A DNA stretch of 64,000 nt from Chiridota heheva (Eukaryota > Echinodermata > Holothuroidea > Apodida > Chiridotidae), in NCBI GenBank assembly GCA_020152595.1, contig JAIGNY010003797.1:441001-505000 (forward strand), given 5' to 3'. Below are positions 51,802-64,000 of the stretch, piece by piece. Each line of letters starts with the position of its first letter. Position 1 is the stretch's first letter. The notes under the pieces are model-generated. The model ran no database searches. It was not told where the DNA came from and worked only from the letters and a program-made list of their open reading frames with translations. Made by a program: the position numbers and the translations under genes.

Positions 51802-54559
51802 GCTAACCCAGAAGGAAGGATAAGTTTTGTACAGCATGTGAGATAACTGCAGAAACCTAAGATTACCTATAGCAAAGAAAAACTGAAATGTGTGACAATT
51901 GCCTTAATTACAAACAAAGTTCAGGACGTTCCAGTTGATAGATTTATTGAACCTTCATGTTCGTCATATATGAATGAGGACAGTGAAAGGAACAACATGG
52001 TGAACAAAGCATGGTATTTCATTCAGAAGTCAAAAATTTTATCAGAAATGAATGAAATCAGACTAAATTGTGACATCACATAGATAAATTGGTCAAATAT
52101 GTTCATTGTGTTTGAATGAAAACGACAAAATCTAAATGGTGAGCAAAGTGCTCCAAGATTTTATTCCATTCTGAAGACATTCAAGTCGAAACATTCTAAC
52201 AGAACTGTATAGAATTGACTGAAATCAGACATAGTGACATCACATAGTAGTGACAAGCAGTTATAGTAGGAGTATCTCCACATTCCTGGGAAGTCTTTTT
52301 GTATTTGATTCAAATCCTGTTTAACTTTTATGTCTTGAAACTATTGTCTTTGTCAGTAGAGTACTAGAACAGATTGATGGTCTGATGTCATTCTTTGGCT
52401 ATAGTCTTTCAATACCAGTCGTTTTCATACACATTGGTGACAACTAGAATTTTTCTGAATGGTACAAGATATCCCAATAATTTCATCACAGTTTTATTTG
52501 CATATCTCAAACAAGAGGATGTCTGAATTACATCCTGCATTAGTTGTTGTGCTCCTTAAAATTTCAAACAGTCAGACCCGACCAGATACATAACCAGGTC
52601 GGGTCAGATTTGTCCTCTTTATTTTGAAAGTCTTAGTTGTTGTGGAAGTTGGTGCTGAGTATCATATTAGCAATGGATGAAGTCCTTATTGTATGGCTAT
52701 TTTATTTAAGATAAAGTTGTCTCATTATTTGCTACAGTAAGTTTGTGGTTATAATTTGCTGGAACAAATTTTCAAGGAGAAGGACAAGTCATGGTAAGCT
52801 TATCGAGATGCAGGTTTGTAGAAGAAAATTCCCAAACAAGGTGGATATTCAGAATAGCTCTCTTTTGAAAAACACTTTCCTAAGAACTATGCAAGCTAAT
52901 TAATTAAACCAAAACAGGTTATCTTTATTAACAGTAAGTATATTGAAGCAGCTGGTTGAAGTAGTTAATTGAAGAAAAGTTAACAAATAATATTTAATTT
53001 TTTCTGAAGCAGCTGTTTCGAAGAAGAAGAAAAAAATTTCTAATGAAAAATTTGTATAAGTATTTTATTCACATTCTCTTGTCAGGAATGTACATGGAGT
53101 GTACAAATTGAAGATAGCTCAAGTTGAGTTTTAAAGTGCCTTATTATCATTCTTTTCCATTTTCCCTTAAGAAATTAGGTTCCTCATATTTGGAAGCCCC
53201 TGATATATAAAATATTTTATTTGTTTTAAGGAATTAATGAATTACAGATATGCTACCTCCTAAATACTACACTGACAGAGAGTTTAAGAAGGGTTATTAT
53301 AAAGTCATGCCACTGTGTCTGAAAAATCTTGCATTTCTTCCTGCAAACATAAAATATTGAGTGCTTTTCCTCCCTTTGGTGTTTGTAAGGCGTGTAAGGC
53401 TTACACTATTAGAAAAACCCTTAGAAGGGGTGACAGATTAATTGATACTGAGCTAAGCTAAATCCAACCGAGCCATTGGTTTTATAGGGCCAGTGCTTAT
53501 CTCTGATTTCCATGTCGCATGCAGATAAGAATCATGACTCTCCTGGACTGGATCCCAGTCCATCGCAGGTTAACTCCCCAGCAATGGTGGTACTCATTTT
53601 ACAGCTTAGTGGACTAGAGCAAATAGATTAAAGTGTCATGCTCAAGGACACAATGTAGCTCTCGATCCCTTTCGCATATTACTCCTACCCACTAGCCACT
53701 GCACCTCTAATTGATACTTGAGGAGCTCTGGAAACGGACATTTTAACCAGTTTTTCATAGTCTTCTAAATTTGGTTATAATTTCCCTCTGAAATTATCAA
53801 TTTCTCCCGAACCAGTTCAGTGGGAAGTTTGCGAGGTTTTCCAACCTTGTATTTTTTTACAAGTGGGATAAAACATCTATTAAAGAAAGTATTTGCAATA
53901 AGTTCCTCTTAAGTTGCTACACATTTGCTTTCCTTTTGTCAAGGGTTTACCTACTAAAGTGTTATGATAATTTATCCTGTTACTTACATTCAATAAGATG
54001 TATAAATATGAATTGAAATACTTGGTGTTTAATCAGGTTTATGTTTGCTGTTAATGTTTCATTAATTATTCCAAATACTTCACTGGCTTTAAATAAAAGT
54101 TCTAGTTAAGTGTTTCATGTTTTGTTGAACTTCTGTTCAGGTGCAATAATTGTGGCAAAATTTCATGTAGAATTTCCAATTTAGAAATGCCCAAGTGCAT
54201 TTATTTGCATTTCATGATTTCTTTTAAAAGGTTTACGGTCATTAGATTGCAACACTTAAATTAGTTTAGAATCTATTATTAAACTCATTGAAAATTTGAA
54301 AATATTGAAAGATTACTTGAAAATGGTTACAAATTTCCTCTTTTACAATTTCTTTCAATATTTTATGTAAATCTGTGTCATTGATGTATCTGAAATCTTA
54401 GATATGATACATAGAGGAACAACATATTTCTGATCAACATCTCGCTAGAAAATACACTTGAAAAAAAAAGTTACAAAGAGTAACAAAAAGCTCTTTCATA
54501 AAATTGCGATGCTCATGCTGGTATCTTTCACGTCACATCCGGGTATTGATCATTTCTAA
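51802..54559 (+). other. Cut8-like gene 3' UTR and downstream DNA
   Basis: No coding sequence follows the stop. A candidate poly(A) signal AATAAA is at 54092-54097, which would give a 2.3-kb 3' UTR; closer signals were not obvious. It includes an R2 repeat (52538-52797). At 53480-53710, 'tcctggactggatcccagtccatcgcagg' and 'tcaaggacacaatg' form part of another interspersed repeat with no coding part. Confidence 0.45.
52538..52797 (+). repeat. Dispersed repeat family R2 (copy 2)
   Basis: It matches 24052-24320 from TTAGTTGTTGTGCTCCTTAA to GAAGGACAAGTCATG with a small deletion after 'ctctttattttg'. It is in the probable 3' UTR of the Cut8-like gene. Confidence 0.88.
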
Positions 54560-55155
54560 TTAAAGGTATATGGACAGCTAGTAATCACTTTGCATAAATT
54601 GATACAAATGCCCTTCATAAATTCTTGCCACAAACACTTTTCTTACCAAATCGATCCCAAAATGTGAAAAAGCTGGCTTATTTGCATATCACTTTTTTCG
54701 TGATATAAGGAAAAGACAGTACAACACTGACATTATGTAAAAGTTACAATGTACCTTACTGTAATACTTACAGCCTAACGTAACAAGTGGAGTTTGGCAA
54801 TCATAAAGAATTAATGGATCGGAACTTGAGTCGATATATCCTCTTTATCCACAAGAAAATGTGACAAAATAATTAGTGTATCACAAAGTAAGCAATATTC
54901 TGATGTCTGATTTAATGAAACTGATGTTTTGAAGTAGCCTAGCTTAATGTGACACTGGAAGGTATGCATTGTAGGCCCCGTTGTGTCCTTATTCTTATCT
55001 CACATGCATTTTTTTAATAGTGAAAGTTAAACGTTTCTTGGGGCTTAATTTTTCGCGAATATCTCAGAAAGGAGTGGAAATTTTTAATAGAAATCTTCAG
55101 AAAATTAAAAGGAACATATTTATGGCAAAATCTCTACCTGTCCATAAACCTTTAA
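54560..55155. mobile_element. TTAA-bounded MITE
   Basis: TTAA at 54560-54563 and 55152-55155 flank complementary ends AGGTATATGGACAGCTAG and CTACCTGTCCATAAACCT. The 588-bp body has no coding potential. Single matching ends occur near 7307 and 45901. Confidence 0.7.
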
Positions 55156-55799
55156 GTACATCCTGTTCGCATTGTGTGTGTGTTTATTCAGTGTGCTAGT
55201 CACTTCCGCAGCAGTTATTGATTGGTTGTCGGTATTTGTGTATGACCAATCAGAAACTTTCACTTTGATTGTATATTACTCTCCATGTTAATACGATATG
55301 CGGCCTATATTTCCTTAATTCACATAACTACCGTATATTTCAATGAAGGGGGTGGGGGGCGTTTTCAAAAAGGGTGGTGTTTATTTGAGGTTGAATTTCA
55401 AGTAATTTTGTAGTCACTTCTTGTGTGCATAGCAACTCTTTGACTGTATTTTTGAGGCATTTTTACAGTTTTTGAACAAGTTTTTGAAGCCTAGTGTTAA
55501 ATCTTACTGTGTATTTATTATTACAATATTACCAATCAATTTTTTTGTGACTACGATTGTCACCGCACCAAAAAAACATAGGGGCATTTATTAGAGGGCG
55601 TTTATTAGCAGGGAGCAATTTGTCTGTAAAAATTTTATTAGCAGTTTTACCAATAAGTTAAAATTGACTACCAATTATATTTAGGCCTTATTGTTTTTGT
55701 ATTACTCTTTGTTTTAATATGCTTCAAATGGTACTTTTTCAATGCAGTTTTCAGTTTTCCCACTATTACCTAAACAAAATTACGTTACCAGTGTGGCAA
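55156..55799. other. Intergenic sequence, nothing recognised
   Basis: AT-rich, with a G-rich 'gaagggggtggggggcg' patch near 55346. No exon features. Confidence 0.4.
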
Positions 55800-56480
55800 A
55801 AGTACTTGTGTGGTAAAAGTACTCGTACTTGCTAGGGCTTTCATATTGAAAATATTACAAACTATGATACCTCGCTGTAAAGCATTTCAAAACTACGCCA
55901 CCACCCCGGAAGTTCTGACCATTCCAGTCCTCTTAAAATGGCCGCCATTTTTTGCGAAGCACACAGAATTTCAGCTCTGCTTAAACCTTTTTTGTTTTTT
56001 GATTTTGCAATTTTTTCTTTGCAAAATTTATTTGACTCTCCAGGTAATATTTACATGTAAATTTACTGATTGTGACGATTTAGGTATTTTGACCTTGTGA
56101 TATTTGGTCGATTTAACAGCTTTTACAATGGGTCTTGATTGAATGTGATTTTAAGCCTTATATTATGGCCTTACATTATTATTACTTCAATTCACTATTT
56201 ATTGCTGCAGAATCGCGGTGCATTTCACAAGTTAATCACATTTCGGCAAAATCAAAGTGCAAAGTATCCCCATTCGTAGGTGATTCCTGTGCATTTGTGA
56301 TTCTTGCATTCGAAGTGTTTTTTTTTTTTTCCCCTTTTTTTTTTTTTTAAATTTGAAGGCTGAAAACTTCAATCGGGGAATTAAGCCTATCGCAATTTTG
56401 TGAAGCAAGGTAGGGAAATGAATCGCTAAACAACGTAACGCACAATTTTTGCGTCGCAAATTGAGATGCGAACCGGAACA
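55800..56480 (-). mobile_element. Diverged reversed copy of the 44488-45545 hAT-like element
   Basis: On the minus strand it matches the middle of that element in order: 'aattgcgcat'-like sub-terminal, 'aaaacttg', 'atttacatgtaaatatta', the 'ggcggccattttaagagga' box, and 'ggtggtggcgtagtttt'. Clear terminal repeats and target duplication are not preserved. Confidence 0.6.
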
Positions 56481-57254
56481 AATTGCTTCCTGATTAGGAC
56501 TATACAGTGTTGAAATGTTCTAATAATCTCATTTATGATTTTGATCCCTTGGGGCCGCTCCAACTTGACACCCTCTGTTTTCTCAAAATCAGGGGTAATC
56601 CACTCTTTCTAACCTGAGAGCTTTTTTACAGCTCAATTGCTAGCAATGAACTATTGTTACACCATACACAACATGGGTAATCCACACCTTTCAAGCTAAT
56701 AGCCTCTTCATGCTTCACTTGCTTGGAACCAGCTACTGTAACACTTTACACAATAGGTCATTTATCTGGGGCTAAAACCACCTGCTTTGCAGTGAAATTG
56801 AACAAATTAGTCTTTGTTGACCCTAAAAATAGATTATGCTTGGAGGAGTTTTGTGCAGTGCCCCTGAATGATTGATGGACCATTTCCCTAGGGGTTATTT
56901 CTTCCAAGTTTTCCTATTTAATTAGTTTCTATCTTCAAATGAAACCATAATATCCCTCATTGACCTTTCATTTCGTTAAACGAGAGTAAATGATTGGTCT
57001 TGTATGTGTTGAATTAGTGCACTGCTTATGCTTGTACTGACGGTGCTTTTGTGTTTGGTGCGATCAGCTGTGAAAGTCATAAACGTAAGTGTTTTTTTCA
57101 AATGTATGATTATATTACTGAAAATTCAAGCGCCATGTGGTAGGTGGTCACAAAGCCCACATCAATCTCGAATGTCATAATGATAGCTTCATTATTTCTC
57201 AATTTCATATTGTAACAAACCTGGTTTAAATATTAGGATATGCTTACTAAAGAC
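56481..57254. other. Intergenic sequence, nothing recognised
   Basis: Loosely repeated 'cactttct/cacacctttc ... agcctcttcatgc' motifs at 56590-56760. No coding features. Confidence 0.4.
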
Positions 57255-58110
57255 TTCGCATCCCCGGCAATGGCAGAGCTGATTCAGCGGCTAAGCTTGC
57301 CCTCGACCTACCCCCTTTCCCAAAATCCTCTCTGACATCAAACCGCGTATCGCTTTCATTGTTCATGACCGCTCAGGCTGGCAAACCTTATGGGACTCCC
57401 AAATTGATAACAAACTCCACAACATCCAGCCCATTATTCTGACCAACCCATCATCCACGATTCCCGTATCGACAACGTCCACATTACCTACCTTAGAATA
57501 GGTCATACCCACCTCACTCACCTCCCCAACCCCTCTGCAACAATTATCATTGCCCCCTCACAGTCCACCACGTCCTCCTTGCCTGCCCCTGTACAAGCTC
57601 CCCAGAGCTTCCCTCACAACTCAATAGCCAAACTCTTCCAGAAAAACCCTCCAGATCAAATTATCTCCTTCCTTCATCATGCCTCCACAACCATATTTAG
57701 TCCTCTCCCACCCGCCTCTACCTACATGATTTTTGTTTTGTTTTTTCACCCCTACACTTCCCTCTTTCGATCCCAGCTTCCTTGTTATTGGCCCCCATAC
57801 TTCTTTCAAGACTCGCCAGTGCACCACAACTGGTTATCAAAGGCCGTGTACATTGACTTGGTTGTCGATGTTATGTCTGTCCGTACGTCGTACCTGTGTT
57901 CTCGTCCGGGTCGTATTAAGCGTTTTGTTATAGCATTTGTACTATCATAACCGAATACGCAGGCGACGACCCCGTCATTGTAATTGTGTGTTCAACTCTC
58001 TCTCTTTCAAGACTCAATTTTCTTTTCTTCCAACCTCTGGAATGATCTAACCTCTCAGGGAAAATTTGACCCTCGCTGTCATGGCGCTGTTAAGCCCTCA
58101 AACAAACAAA
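57255..58110 (+). mobile_element. Non-LTR family A, 3' fragment (copy 7)
   Basis: It begins in the end of the RNase H (IPGNGRADSAAKLA-like: 'catccccggcaatggcagagctgattcagc'), runs through the C-terminal tail and ends GGCGCTGTTAAGCCCTCAAACAAACAAAAG. It is interrupted by a 201-bp insertion at 57815-58015. Confidence 0.85.
57815..58015. mobile_element. Short SINE-like insertion within family A copy 7
   Basis: CTTTCAAGACTC ends at 57814 and recurs ending at 58015, a 12-bp direct duplication; family A copies elsewhere have one copy and no insert. The insert begins GCCAGTGCACCACAACTGG and TTATCAAAGGCCGTG, a motif I recognise as common in invertebrate SINE core regions. No Pol III boxes were confirmed. 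Confidence 0.65.
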
Positions 58111-58386
58111 AGACTTTATTTCATGCTAAAACTTTCTTATTGGTTGGGAGTTTCCCTATTCTTAGAGGTGGCAAAGGAAACATTCCATTTGATCTCATGG
58201 TTAGAGTATAAAGAATTTGCTATTTTCATGTCATTTTTTGCAGAAACAAATGTTTGAGATTTTGGTGTGGGATTTCTTGTAAATATGTGAAAATACAACT
58301 TTAAATCGGAAACGTTGGTTGTTTTGTGTATTTTTTTTCCATGTTATTGGTGTCAATGTTATTTTGTGTTGACTCATATTATAACT

Positions 58387-58553
58387 CAGTGGCATAGCCA
58401 GGGAGGGAAGAGAGGGGAGGGGGTTAAGAAAACTGCTTTTTATATATATTTTTGCTTTAAAAAACACACTTGCCCTTAGAAGTGGGATCAATTTGAACAC
58501 TTATGGGAGGGGGGTATAGGATGTTCTCATGTTTAATGCTGGCTACGCCACTG
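58387..58553. mobile_element. Short hAT-like MITE (CAGTGGC ends)
   Basis: The ends CAGTGGCATAGCCAG and CTGGCTACGCCACTG are near-exact complements. Flanks are TTATAACT (58379-58386) and CTATAACT (58554-58561), 7 of 8 matching. It is 167 bp and non-coding. Confidence 0.82.
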
Positions 58554-58561
58554 CTATAACT

Positions 58562-59224
58562 ATTTGAACATTTGTATTTCTTAGTTTAAAAAATGAAATT
58601 ATAATAAACAGCATTTGGTCAAGATAAATTACTGGAGATAATATGGGAGAGTTTATTGCAAACTGCTCATGGGTGTTGCCAGGGGAGAGGGGTAGTTCCC
58701 CAAAAGGTCCATAAGTTTTGTTAAAAGGTCTAAATTTTGAAGCAGTGACCATTCATTTTGCCATTCAATTTATATTTAGCCTCTGAACAGTTTAAAGACC
58801 ACCATTTTGGAGGAAAAACCTACCCCATCATGAAATTTATTTTGTTCTACCCCCCCCCCCCCCTCTTCCCATCTTCTTAGTAAAATGTATTCTCCTAAGA
58901 CTATATCAGCAATTATTTTTCGTTCTACCACCCCAATCCTAAAAGTTTGCCACATCCCAAATACTGTAAACATTGCCATGAAAAGAAACAAATACTTTGG
59001 TGTGTTGTGTTAAAGAAATTGTAATAACTCTTGTTTCAAAAGAAACGATATTCTTGCAACTATTGGAGCAATTGTGTATGCAAGTTTCTTTATCATTGTT
59101 AATGAATCATATAATATAGTTATGTCAACGGCCATACATTTGTACATATTTCTGTCTACAGCCCATCGAAAAAGAGGCAACTATTAAATCAGTCTTGTCT
59201 TTGAAACTTATTGACTTCTTTAGC
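58562..59224. other. Intergenic sequence, nothing recognised
   Basis: A poly-C tract at 58851-58863; 'accacc-cccaatcct' runs. No coding features. Confidence 0.4.
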
Positions 59225-59570
59225 TTGTCTTCCTGATTTTTGCCACACTAACTCTCGCCTCCCACATCACTGCCAGCTATCTGAGAATCCCAGTCGCCCC
59301 CTACATTCCCAACCCCCTCCGTTGTCATAAGTGATAGAGGTATGGCCATGGGAGAAACTCCTGCCGCAGCCAAGCGTCCTGTCGCAAGTGTGGAGCCCTG
59401 GACCATGACAGCGCCTCCTACGCCAACACCCCACTCTGCACCAATTGCGACGGTACTCAACCAGCCAACCATCTCTCCTAATTCTCAAAAGAATGCCCCA
59501 CCTGGCTTTAGGAAAAGCAGATAACCAAACTGGAAACCCTTTATCCCAGCACCACTTACCAGCGTTCGAC
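59225..59570 (+). mobile_element. Non-LTR family A, ORF1 zinc-knuckle fragment (copy 8)
   Basis: It matches 12817-13130 of the near-full-length copy. Shifting frames give SHITASYLRIPVAPYIPNPL, a knuckle region with CRKCGALDHDSA and CTNCDGTQPANH. It is truncated on both sides; the break at 59570 is followed by unrelated DNA. Confidence 0.85.
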
Positions 59571-59875
59571 AAATCGCCTGTTCAGACGCCTGGGGCAACT
59601 AATGTTAATGTCCGGGCAAGTTGATTTACAACTTGATATGCCCGCTAGGCAACCATAAATTGATCCAAACTAATAAGAGTGAATATGTCTTTAAAACTTA
59701 ATTCATTACACAGATTATATATACTACAATATATATTACTGATGAAAATGCCCAGAAATTGAGACTTGTATTCCATTTATTTGGAAGCCCAAATATTTCG
59801 TTATGTTGCGAAATGCCCTTAAACCTCCCCATAACAACATCATACACGCACTCATACATAAGACGTAAACATATA

Positions 59876-60090
59876 TCGCTCACACAAGCCATATATCGCA
59901 CACACACAAAACATATTTCGCACACACACAAAACATCGCACAGACACAAAACATATCGCTCACACAAACCATATATCGCACACACACAAAAAACATATCG
60001 CACACACAAAAAACATATCGCACACACAAAAAACATCGCACACACAAAACATATATCGCACACACACAAAACATATATCGCACACACACA
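59876..60090. repeat. ~20-bp minisatellite (ATATCGCACACACACAAAAC)
   Basis: About eleven units of 17-22 bp differing in the length of the CA run and the number of A residues. It makes frames open on both strands without coding meaning. Confidence 0.93.
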
Positions 60091-61249
<1,159 letters not shown>

Positions 61250-61267
61250 TTTAAAAGCAGGATCTGA

Positions 61268-62060
61268 GCTGTAACTAGTGGTTTCACATCTAGATGTCAC
61301 GCTAAACCTTACATCCGGCACTTTCTATCCGTACAGGAAACCCAACGACCAACCAGTTTTCATAAACACCCAGTCAGACCACCCTGCCCCTATAATCCAC
61401 AACATCTCAGCAGCCATCAACAAACGCCTTTTCGAACTCTCACACGATGCAACCGTTTTTAACAATGCCACCACAGACTACCAAGTTGCCTTAAAAGCAA
61501 GCGGCTATCAACCCAAATTTGAATACACCCCGCCTCCAGACGCTGAACGCAAAAACCGGAGCAGAAAAATCATTTGTTAACCCACCCTTTATCAGAACAG
61601 TAAACACAAATGTAGGAAAAATCTTTTTGACGCTAATCGCCAAACATTTCCCTCACAGCCACAAATTCCACCAAATCTTCAACAAGAACAATATTAAAGT
61701 GAGCTACAGCTGCATGAAAAACATCATACCAATCAATCACAGCCACAACTCGAAAACCCTGTCACAAACAAGCTCAACCACCCCCAAAAACAATGCAACT
61801 GCCGCACAAAAAGTGACTGCCCCTTCAACAAAGATTGCTTGACTAAAGCCGTTGTGTACAAAACTCAAGTGTACAAAATTAATGCTGTTTTTACATATAT
61901 TGGCATGACAGGTGGGTGCTCCAAATAGCGATTTTACAACCATAACAAGTCCTTCAAACACAAAATGCATTCCAGCGAAACAGAGCTTTCTAAATTCATC
62001 TGGGCTCTAAAAGAAAAGAAAGAAAACTTCATCAAACATCCTAATGAATTCATCTGGACA
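61268..62060 (+). mobile_element. Penelope-like retroelement remnant (RT C-terminus and GIY-YIG region)
   Basis: Open for 100 codons: [50 protein letters not shown] and ALKASGYQPKFEY. Then in other frames NPPFIRTVNTNVGKIFL, KVSYSCMKNIIPI, CLTKAVVYKTQVYKI, TYIGMTGG and SSETELSKFIWALKEK. The last part has the spacing of a GIY-YIG nuclease (VYK-x-YIG ... TELSKFIW). This order is known from Penelope-like elements; the RT catalytic core is absent and two or more frameshifts are present. Flanked by the TA tract and a 16-bp minisatellite. Confidence 0.65.
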
Positions 62061-62086
62061 ATGCAATGTATGCTCCGAGGAGAAAC

Positions 62087-62578
62087 TAGCATTCAAAGAA
62101 ACTAGCATCCAAAGAAACTAGCATCCAAAGAAACTAGCATCCAAAAAAACTAGCATCCAAAGAAACAAGCATCCAAAGAAACTAGCATCCAGAGAAACAA
62201 GCATCCAAAGAAACTAGCATCCAAAAAAATTAGCATCCAAAGAAACAAGCATCCAAAGAAACTAGCATCCAAGGAAACAAGCATCCAAAGAAACAAGCAT
62301 CCAAAGAAACTAGCATCCAAAGAAACTAGCATCCAAAGAAACTAGCATCCAAAGAAACAAGCATCCAAAGAAACAAGCATCCAAAGAAACTAGCATCCAA
62401 AGAAACTAGCATCCAAAGAAACTAGCATCCAAAGAAACTAGCATCCAAAGAAACAAGCATCCAAAAAACAAGCATCCAAAGAAACTAGCATCCAAAGAAA
62501 CTAGCATCCAAAGAAACAAGCATCCAAAGAAACTAGCATTTAAAGAAACTAGCATCCAAAGAAACTAGCATCCAGAGA
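62087..62578. repeat. 16-bp minisatellite
   Basis: Unit CTAGCATCCAAAGAAA, with CAAGCATCC variants, about 30 copies. It starts at the end of the Penelope-like remnant, where 'gaaactagcattcaaagaaactagcatcc' seems to be its seed. Confidence 0.95.
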
Positions 62579-63290
62579 AAACCTCCTCCACAAAAGAGCA
62601 GAGATAGTGTCCACTTTCCGCCATTGTAAAATGAGAACACCCAACCGTACGAATAGTGCAGCGGATTTGGGCCATAATTGCATGAAATTGTTCACTTTTT
62701 GATAAAAGCGTAAAATTTGACACAATTATTCCACATGCCCTAAGAATACATTTTAGATGTGGAGCCATAGAAAATTCAACTTTTGGTTGCCACGGCAAAC
62801 GTTTAATAATAATTGTGGTCAATCTTCTCTAATGTAACTAGTGGTGGATCCAAAAAATTTCACGGAAGAGGCACCATTTGACCACTTACAATTGCCCAAT
62901 GGTTTTGCATGGCATCTTAAAACCAAAACATAAGATATATAATCAAATAGAGCTTGTCATGGTAACTGTTGTCAGAAATCAATGTTATATGTGTTGAATA
63001 CCATTATTTGGAAAATTTTGAATTTCTCATCATATTTTTCTTCGCAAAACAATGTTATTATTTGTATTGTATTCAACTGAAAAATGTACACAAATATTTT
63101 ATTTATCAGTGTCTAGATCTATGGTTATAACATCAGAAATTGAAGTTGTCATGACAATCACGTACAGTATGGTGAATTTTTGCGAACATTTTTAAAATGC
63201 AATACTTAGGCTTTTTTTTTTTTGGTGAAAAAGATAATGATATTCATATCAGACCCTGATTTATTAATAGGTTTGTTTCATTTCTGAAAT
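62579..63290. other. Intergenic sequence, nothing recognised
   Basis: AT-rich. Loosely repeated 'ttgtcatgacaa' type motifs at 62958, 63148 and 63750. No exon features. Confidence 0.4.
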
Positions 63291-63292
63291 CT

Positions 63293-63453
63293 CATTGGCT
63301 AATGGATGGTCTCAAATACTTTTGAGACCAGGAGGATACATGTAAGGAGAATGATGATCATCAACACTTTATAAATGTCGCTATAAAATAACACTTCTGC
63401 TGGGAGTCAGTCATCTGTCTACTGCATCAGGAGAGTATTAAGCAACCACCATG
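63293..63453 (+). promoter_or_regulatory. Candidate core promoter and start codon
   Basis: ATTGGCTAA (inverted CCAAT, 63293-63301), TATAAAAT (63382-63389), an initiator-like TCAGTC with A at 63409 (27 bp after the TATA box) and ATG at 63451 in an exact ACCACCATGG context are properly ordered and spaced. The frame after the ATG runs only eight codons (MELALQKK) to TAG, though a donor-like GTAGAAG starts at 63474. No downstream exon is recognised before the window ends. It could be chance in AT-rich DNA. Confidence 0.3.
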
Positions 63454-63682
63454 GAATTGGCTTTGCAAAAAAAGTAGAAGCATTTTTTTTTAGTATTCTG
63501 GTATTAGGAGAATATGAAAAGTGATCAACTAATTTTGCCATATTTTTTTTGTATTTTTCTCCACAAAATTTAATATTTAGGAATTGGATAAAAAGCAATG
63601 ATATCAGTCTTACATGTCATCGCCTTGGTCCACTAAAATCGTACGATAACATTGTCCTTGATCTCAAATGGCATTTGAGACC
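63308..63682. repeat. Pair of GGTCTCAAA/TTTGAGACC palindromes
   Basis: GGTCTCAAATACTTTTGAGACC (63308-63329) and GATCTCAAATGGCATTTGAG then ACC (63660-63682) are two perfect or near-perfect 9-bp mirror pairs with 4-5-bp loops, 330 bp apart, both followed by AG. They bracket the candidate promoter. Confidence 0.6.
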
Positions 63683-64000
63683 AGTCACCTTTGTATTTAT
63701 CCCTTAAATTAATATGAAAATCTTAAGCTATAGTACTATAGTGTAGATTGTCATGACAACCATGCATTAAGTTATTTAAGAGAAAAAATGAAACTGTAAA
63801 TATTTGACCTACCCGAACATGTATTAATTGAATAAAGTCTCTGTATCAAGTTTTCACATAGGCAAAATTTCTCGATTGACCAATCAAAATGCAGAGTAAT
63901 TAAAAGATATGTTTGAATAAAACATCAATTTCTTGACAAAAATTATGTTCTATAGAAATACTCACTTGCATATCATCAAGGTAGAATTAATGGTTGGTGG
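63683..64000. other. Window end, nothing recognised
   Basis: AT-rich sequence with an AATAAA at 63830-63835. No exon features. Confidence 0.4.

Noticed and set aside
62150-62332. Repetitive LDASFFGCLFLW-type open frame
   Set aside because: It is the 16-bp minisatellite read through three unit phases.

Overview
The window is eukaryotic nuclear DNA. Coding sequence is split into short exons with GT-AG borders, introns run to several kilobases, the background is AT-rich, and transposable elements and satellites fill most of the space. The repeat content and the presence of a Cut8/STS1-family gene fit a marine invertebrate, perhaps an echinoderm or related deuterostome. The species cannot be fixed from sequence alone.

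I can support two host genes, both on the + strand. The first is the 3' part of TOMM70, the mitochondrial outer-membrane import receptor: four C-terminal TPR exons at 933-1157, 7035-7132, 11865-11986 and 18009-18186. The third exon appears to lack one G in a G run. The second is a metazoan Cut8/STS1-like gene, a tether of the proteasome to the nucleus, at about 32547-51801 in six exons. A compact E2F/CCAAT/E2F-like cluster lies about 480 bp before its proposed start. The junction of exons 3 and 4 does not keep frame in the sequence as given.

The rest is mostly mobile or repetitive DNA. One RNase H-bearing non-LTR retrotransposon family ('family A') appears at least nine times. One copy is nearly full length but decayed (about 12.64-17.31 kb, inside the last TOMM70 intron); the others are mostly 3' fragments ending in TCAAACAAA-like tails. 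Other retroelements are an L2-like scrap (3.1-3.4 kb, minus), a CR1/Jockey-like scrap (30.9-31.3 kb, minus), a longer CR1/Jockey-like copy (33.9-35.4 kb), another RT scrap (48.9-49.5 kb) and a Penelope-like remnant (61.3-62.0 kb). Six hAT-like elements have 8-bp target duplications (8605-9815, 17461-17806, 18604-19003, 44488-45545, 47041-47408, 58387-58553). Three elements are bounded by TTAA (42871-45731, 50555-51608, 54560-55155). tRNA-derived SINEs occur at 8.59/9.82 kb, 26.6-26.9, 27.2-27.5 and 27.85 kb. A 619-bp near-perfect palindrome sits about 100 bp after the proposed first Cut8 exon.

Tandem repeats include a 19-bp array of 1.3 kb in a TOMM70 intron, a pure TA tract of about 526 bp, and arrays with units of 16, 18, 20, 21, 23, 31 and 42 bp. 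The two genes have no obvious functional link. No bacterial, viral or CRISPR-type system is present.
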